Below the pieces are notes generated by a model that saw nothing but the letters and a program-made list of their open reading frames with translations, ran no database searches and was not told the origin of the DNA. Below are positions 59,304 to 64,000 of a stretch of DNA of 64,000 nt, piece by piece. Positions within the stretch are counted from its first letter, which is position 1. The number at the start of each line of letters is the position of its first letter. The stretch comes from Chamaelirium japonicum (taxonomy: Eukaryota > Streptophyta > Magnoliopsida > Liliales > Melanthiaceae), in assembly GCA_947650365.1 (NCBI GenBank), contig OX393550.1, forward strand, positions 47,591,860 through 47,655,859, read 5' to 3'. A program made the position numbers and the translations under genes.

Positions 59304-62300
59304 TCATGTCATCGACGTATAATAGGAGAATCGCCCTGCCCTGAGGAGATGACCGTACAAAAAGTGAGTGGTCCTGCGAGCTCTCATGTAGCCGATCTCG
59401 GTGACTGCTCGTCGGAAGCACTCAACCAAGCACGAGAGGCTTGCTTGAGCCCGTAGATAGCTCGACGGAGGCGACAGGACATGCTGGGGAGGAGTATGCA
59501 AACCAGGGGGTGGCTGCATGTAGACGACCTCTGAAAGATCACCATGGAGAAAGGCATTCTTCACGTCCATCTGGAGAAGAGGCCATCGACGGACTGCTGC
59601 AACTGCCAGAAGTGCACGAACGGAGGTCATCTGAGCTACATGTGCGAAAGTCTCCTCGTAGTCTATGCCGTAAGCCTGAGTGAAGCCCCGAGCCACCAAC
59701 CGAGCCTTGTGCCGCTCGATGGAACCATCAGGCCGCCGCTTGACCTTGTAGACCCACCGGCAGCTGACAGGCTCAATACCAGCAGGAAGGGGAACGATAT
59801 CCCAAGTCTGAGTCTGCTGAAATGCCTGAAATTCCTCGCTCATAGCCTGTCGCCACTGAGGGGACTGGACGGCCTCCCGGTACGACCGAGGCTCCTGGTC
59901 TGTGTGAAGGGCTGCAAGAAAGGCTGTAAACTGAGGCGAGTAGGAGGTGACCGTGGCAAAGCCAAAACGGTCAGGTGGGCCAGAGTTAAAGCTGAAGCGA
60001 TCAGGTGGGTGGTGCTCGCGCTGAGGGTAGCGGGGCGGCGGGTGAGGATCCACGACCGGCGGCGTCGGACTGGGCGTAGCAGGCGGAGTACCAGAGGCAT
60101 CGGGAGGATGAGGAAGATTTACGGAAGCAACCGGTGAGGGAGGAGAGGAGGGGACAGAGGAAGACTCCGTGGAAGAATCACTATAAATAGGGGGAGAAGT
60201 AGAGCTGGGTGAGGGAGGTGATAGAAGAGGCTCGAGAGTCGGAGACAGAGTGGGAGGAGTCTCCAAGAAGGTGAGGTCCTGAGCTGTAGAGGAGTAATAA
60301 GGGGCATCCTCGATGAAGGAGACGTGTCTAGAGATGCGAAGACGACGAGTCAAGGGGTCATAGCAACGATAACCCTTGTGCTCGGCGCTGATTCCTAGGA
60401 GGATGCATTTAACTGCACGTTCGGACAACTTCGTGCGCTCATGGGGCGGAAGAAGAACGAAACAGGTGCATCCGAAGGTACGAAGTAAACTGTAGTCAGG
60501 AGGGGAAGAGAAAAGACGCTCGTGGGGAGAGGCACTACCCGGGAGAACAGACGAAGGGGTGATGTTGATGAGGTTGACGGAGGTCAAGACAGCCTCAGCC
60601 CAGAAAGTGCGTGGAACGGAAGCAGAGAGAAGAAGAGCACGCGTCGTCTCAAGGATATGACGGTGCTTCCGCTCGGCTACTCCGTTTTGCTCGTGTGTGT
60701 GAGGACAGGAGTGCTGGAATAAGGTCCCATGGGACTGAAGAAGCGTTCGCATAGCAGTAGAGAGATACTCGAGGGCGCAATCAGACCGAAAGGTCTTAAT
60801 GCGACAACCGAACTGTGTGTGGACCATCGAGGTAAAAATCTGGTAGACCTGAGGAACCTCAGAGCGGTGCTGAAGAAGGTAAACCCAAGTGTATCGGCTG
60901 AAGTCATCGATGAAAGAGATATAGTAGCGATAGCCACACATCGAAGGAAGAGGTGCAGGGCCCCAGATATCAGAGTGTACTAAGTCAAAGGGAGCAGAAC
61001 TCTGAGAGATACTAGAAGGAAAAGGTAAGGCTGTAGCTTTGGCAAACTTACAACCGATACATGTAGATAAAGAAGAGAAAGAGCAACGACCTAGAGCTCC
61101 AGTCTGGAGTAAGCTCTTAAGGCGAGACTCAGAAATATGGCCTAGTCTTCGATGCCACAGGTCGGCATCGGAAGAAACAAAACTACAAACGCCAGAAGGT
61201 GGAATGGGGGGAAGGTGGAGATGCTCGAGATGGTACAGTCCGCCTGACCTACGACCAGCGCCAATCACCCGTCCGGTACGTGGATCCTGCACAACACAAG
61301 AAGAAGGGGAGAAAGTCACAACACAGCCAGAGTCACAAAGACTGCTAATGGAGATGAGCTGCATGCGAAGCTGGGGTACATGCAACACATTGGGTAAAGA
61401 GAGACGACCGCTCGGTTCTGTAGTGGTGGTAATCGATCCACACTGTGAGATGGCTAAAGAAGAGCCATCTGCAGTGTGTATCGATGGGATGTGCGATGCT
61501 GGTCGGCAGTCGGTAAGCAAGGAAGCATTGGAAGTCATGTGATGGGAGGCCCCAGAGTCCAGAATCCAAGTTGCGAAGGTACCGGGGGTGGCTAAGTGAG
61601 CAGAGGAACTGGAGGCGCTGGAAGCCTCGGCGGAGCTGAAGATCGCCTGCTGGTCTAGGCGGAACTGAAGCTGTGCAAGCTGCTGCTGAAGGAGCTGAGT
61701 AGCGTCAGGGACGTCCAAGGAACCTCGAGGTGATGATGGAATTGTGCGAGGAGAGGACGGAGCAGTAGCGGCAGCAGCAGTAGAGCTAACGGGATGACCA
61801 CGTCCTCGGGGTCCCTGCCTCTTCTCGGGATGCAGCTTCCAACATGTGGCGACGACATGGCCTGATTTATGGCAGTGAGTGCACACAAACCGATCACGAC
61901 CAGAAGCAGAAGTAAGAGAGATAGCTGGAGCTGCAGCAAGGACGCCCGTATGGCTGGAGGGGGGCGGAGGAGCCCTGGTGGCTATGGTGCGCAGCCTGGT
62001 CTCTTCGGCGACGAACTCAGCAATGGCAGCATCCAAGCGTGGAAGTGGGTCTCGGTGGATCAGGGCGCCAGCAAGTGGGCCAAACTCCGGTCGAAGGGCC
62101 ATCAGGAACTGGTAAAGCTGACGGCGCTCCCAGAAGGCTTGGTGAGTGGCACGGCACTCGGGAGGGACGGGAGGCACCAGTGACTGAAGTTCCCGCCAGT
62201 AACCACGCATCTGCGCATGGAATTGCTGGATCGTACGATCACCCTGCTGTTCCGACTGGACCTGGGAGAGAAGAGCATACTCGCGGGCGCCGCTAGACTC

Positions 62301-62666
62301 TACGAAACGCTCAACTAAGGAGCGCCATATAGCTGCAGATGCTCCAAGAGCGGCGAGGTCGGCACGCATCGTCCGATCGACCGAAGCGACAAGGTAGGCG
62401 GCGACCCGTGCATCACGAAGACGCCACGCTTGAAGAGCGGCGGGGAAAGCCGGACTCGGTGCCGTGATGGTGCCGTCGAGTAATCCAAGAAGGCCTCGTC
62501 CGAGAAGGGTGGTCTGAACGGTTGCTGCCCATGCTTCCCAGTCGGCGGAGGAGGCGAGAGGGAAATCCGTCGAACTCGGTAAGAAGTCGCGAGTATACTC
62601 GAACGGGAGGCTCTCGGAGTGTGGTGGCACGGGAGGAGGAGCATCGACAGAGGAGGAGTCGGCCAT
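59304..62666 (-). CDS. Copia gag-pol polyprotein, 1120 codons, truncated in reverse transcriptase
   Basis: The retrotransposon polyprotein reads gag, protease, integrase, start of reverse transcriptase. Residues 43-225 are a Copia gag domain and 262-275 a CCHC knuckle ([14 protein letters not shown]). The protease motif [11 protein letters not shown] is at 367-377. The pre-integrase zinc finger is LWHRRLGH with CIGC (503-539). The integrase has catalytic D in HSDIWGP, D in FRSDCALEY and E in NGVAERKHR (565-668). A Pro/Ser-rich linker lies at 801-890, followed by the RT start from [11 protein letters not shown] (928) to [12 protein letters not shown] and MQPPPG (1033-1054). After codon 1063 the frame is wrong: [14 protein letters not shown] reads in another frame, and the YVDD motif (about 59315-59325) lies in yet another. 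The element then ends at [10 protein letters not shown] against the short terminal repeat; RNase H and the 3' LTR are missing. The start at 62666 gives the expected gag N-terminus. Confidence 0.95.
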   Translation of the reverse strand: MADSSSVDAPPPVPPHSESLPFEYTRDFLPSSTDFPLASSADWEAWAATVQTTLLGRGLLGLLDGTITAPSPAFPAALQAWRLRDARVAAYLVASVDRTMRADLAALGASAAIWRSLVERFVESSGAREYALLSQVQSEQQGDRTIQQFHAQMRGYWRELQSLVPPVPPECRATHQAFWERRQLYQFLMALRPEFGPLAGALIHRDPLPRLDAAIAEFVAEETRLRTIATRAPPPPSSHTGVLAAAPAISLTSASGRDRFVCTHCHKSGHVVATCWKLHPEKRQGPRGRGHPVSSTAAAATAPSSPRTIPSSPRGSLDVPDATQLLQQQLAQLQFRLDQQAIFSSAEASSASSSSAHLATPGTFATWILDSGASHHMTSNASLLTDCRPASHIPSIHTADGSSLAISQCGSITTTTEPSGRLSLPNVLHVPQLRMQLISISSLCDSGCVVTFSPSSCVVQDPRTGRVIGAGRRSGGLYHLEHLHLPPIPPSGVCSFVSSDADLWHRRLGHISESRLKSLLQTGALGRCSFSSLSTCIGCKFAKATALPFPSSISQSSAPFDLVHSDIWGPAPLPSMCGYRYYISFIDDFSRYTWVYLLQHRSEVPQVYQIFTSMVHTQFGCRIKTFRSDCALEYLSTAMRTLLQSHGTLFQHSCPHTHEQNGVAERKHRHILETTRALLLSASVPRTFWAEAVLTSVNLINITPSSVLPGSASPHERLFSSPPDYSLLRTFGCTCFVLLPPHERTKLSERAVKCILLGISAEHKGYRCYDPLTRRLRISRHVSFIEDAPYYSSTAQDLTFLETPPTLSPTLEPLLSPPSPSSTSPPIYSDSSTESSSVPSSPPSPVASVNLPHPPDASGTPPATPSPTPPVVDPHPPPRYPQREHHPPDRFSFNSGPPDRFGFATVTSYSPQFTAFLAALHTDQEPRSYREAVQSPQWRQAMSEEFQAFQQTQTWDIVPLPAGIEPVSCRWVYKVKRRPDGSIERHKARLVARGFTQAYGIDYEETFAHVAQMTSVRALLAVAAVRRWPLLQMDVKNAFLHGDLSEVVYMQPPPGLHTPPQHVLSPPSSYLRAQASLSCLVECFRRAVTEIGYMRARRTTHFLYGHLLRAGRFSYYTSMT

Positions 62667-63567
62667 GGCGGTTCACTCGGAGGCCGGAGGTCGGAGCTGA
62701 TCTCACGACGAAACGAGATCTGATCTTAAGGGACAGATCTGATCTGAAGGGAACGAGTTCAAGAGTTGATCTCACGAGTGCCAGAGGTGATGATCTTAAG
62801 GCCCAGATCTGCTCAAATTTTGAGGTAAGGAGTCCGAGAGCTGGTCTCAAGAGCTCTGGATCTGATCTGGAGGTGGTAGAGATCGGAACTGAGGACTGAG
62901 AACTGAGGCAACTGGATCAGATCTCAGATCTGTTCAGAACTTGCTGGCCGGAGCAGATCTCGCCGGAGAGTGGTGCTGAGATCTCAGATCTTGCTGGCCG
63001 GAGGTGAGCAGATCTCGAGAACTGATGTGGCTCTGGTCGGAACAGAGCAGATCTCGGTCGGAACAGAGCTCGGAGCTCAGGTCGGAACTGAGGTGGCTGG
63101 CCGGAGCAGATCTCGCCGGAGAGTGGTGCTGAGATCTCAGATCTTGCTGGCCGGAGGTGAGCAGATCTCGAGAACTGATGTGGCTCTGGTCGGAACAGAG
63201 CAGATCTCGGTCGGAACAGAGCTCGGAGCTCAGGTCGGAACTGAGGTGGCTGGCCGGAGCAGATCTCGGAACTGAGGTGGCTGGCCGGAGCAGATCTCGG
63301 AACAGAGCTCGGAGCTCAGATCTAGATCTCGCCGGTCTGGAGGTCACCGATCTCGCTGGGAAGAAGTGCAGATTTGGATCTCGCCGGGAAGAGGAGCAGA
63401 TGCAGAGATCCGGAGGTGCAGATCCAGAGCCGGTCGATGAGGAGCAGCCGTGAGACCAGATCTGTACTGATCTGACCCGGATCGGAGACGAGCTCGCCGG
63501 AGAGTGGTGCTGAGATCTCAGATCTTGCGGTAGGGGAGCTTGAGGTTGTTCAGAGGGGAGCTCGAAG
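62667..63567 (-). repeat. Copia leader with 153-bp tandem duplication
   Basis: Between primer site and gag lies about 0.9 kb rich in AGATCTC. The unit starting CTGGCCGGAGCAGATCTCGC occurs at 62944 and 63097 (exact 153-bp period), with shorter partial copies at about 63250-63320 and 63494. 153 is divisible by three, so a frame stays open through it. Confidence 0.85.
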
Positions 63568-63569
63568 TT

Positions 63570-63582
63570 GGCTCTGATACCA
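63570..63582 (-). promoter_or_regulatory. Primer binding site (initiator tRNA-Met), Copia
   Basis: The minus strand reads TGGTATCAGAGCC, complementary to the 3' end of initiator tRNA-Met, directly inside the 5' LTR. Confidence 0.92.
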
Positions 63583-63774
63583 TGTTACAATCCCTAGCAT
63601 GGAGAGGATGGAGAGGAAAGAGAGAGAGAGGCTAGGGTTTTGGGAGAATGGATTAAGGCATCTCATTAGGCCAAGGGCCAAATATATATGAAGATACAAG
63701 GGGAAAGAACAAGGGGTATCCTATACAGGTATCTACGGGTATCTGTATCTCAATGCTATACACTATCACTAACA
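63583..63774 (-). mobile_element. Copia 5' LTR, 192 bp
   Basis: The minus strand starts TGTTAGTGATAG and ends GATTGTAACA, with TGTTA/TAACA ends. A TATA-like CATATATATT lies at about 63681-63690. No matching 3' LTR is present at the left side. Confidence 0.85.
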
Positions 63775-63904
63775 CCCCCCTCACACGAGGCTAGGGCTGA
63801 ACCATCCGCTAGCCCCCCTCTTGTGCGGCAGGCGACAGGGGAAGAGGCTAGGACACTCCGACCCGACTAGATCCAAACTGGACGGCAACCTGGCTCTGAT
63901 ACCA
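63775..63904 (-). mobile_element. TRIM-like internal region: second primer site to polypurine tract
   Basis: On the minus strand, TGGTATCAGAGCC (63892-63904) is a second initiator-Met primer site. About 115 bp later comes GTGTGAGGGGGG (63775-63786), a polypurine tract, immediately followed by the Copia LTR. The region has no coding capacity. Confidence 0.7.
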
Positions 63905-63906
63905 TT

Positions 63907-64000
63907 TGTATATTCCCTCTCGCCCCAAAACCCAGATCGTAAGGGAAGGTCCATCAGAAGGTATTTAAGCACACCATTACCCAACCCCTAGTTGATGTGG
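63907..64000 (-). mobile_element. TRIM-like terminal repeat, right (cut by window end)
   Basis: This is the partner of 59182-59289; it is two bases from the second primer site and in the correct 5' LTR position. The window ends before its outer terminus. Confidence 0.7.

Noticed and set aside
59441..63453. Numerous plus-strand frames opposite the Copia polyprotein
   Set aside because: They are antisense shadows of a clear gag-pol gene.

Overview
This window is plant nuclear DNA, almost certainly from an angiosperm. The evidence is a plant-type subtilase, plant Copia polyproteins with initiator-tRNA-Met primer sites, a Cassandra-type LTR carrying a 5S rRNA-like domain, CACTA/hAT/Mutator-type elements, and many long (GA)n microsatellites. 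I cannot name the species. It is a transposon-dominated intergenic landscape with few host genes, and an assembly gap of 500 N lies at 24581-25080.

Layout. 1-3128: retrotransposon LTR end and CACTA transposase-associated remnants. 3129-5682: first copy of a segment whose second copy is 10257-13830. Between the copies lie a Copia gag scrap, a 193-bp MITE and a subtilase gene (6747-8676) with one frameshift and no protease-associated domain. The second copy carries two extra hAT-type insertions; for one of them the first copy is the matching empty site. 15405-20643: a complete hAT transposon with a perfect 8-bp target duplication, a transposase broken only by in-frame stops, and a second hAT-type element nested inside it. 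20650-24580: germin-like exon 1 fragment, a zinc-knuckle ORF split by a MITE, and a three-level nest of elements. 25081-34389: microsatellites, Mutator-type MITEs, and an intact 306-codon gene of the plant PARP-like-fold family on the minus strand (29374-30294), with a truncated relic at 32183-32400. 34390-38542: a 4.15-kb solo LTR, with an inverted partial partner at 38955-40572. 41893-44100: fossil Copia. 45864-45989: last-exon relic of the RNA polymerase subunit RPB5. 47043-51374: MITEs and tandem LINE-like tails. 52320-53240: second intact 306-codon PARP-like gene. 56100-56934: Cassandra-like TRIM. 59182-64000: a Copia gag-pol (1120-codon ORF, minus strand) bounded by short TRIM-like terminal repeats.

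The host genes do not form a pathway. The clearest biology is mobile-element dynamics: nested insertions with datable order, an empty/filled site pair, methylation-like decay of a transposase, a possible TRIM-Copia chimera, and local duplication of one host gene family. The two candidate functional host genes are the PARP-like paralogues. The subtilase is probably a pseudogene or an assembly-error case. All family calls come from motif recognition by eye, without database searches.
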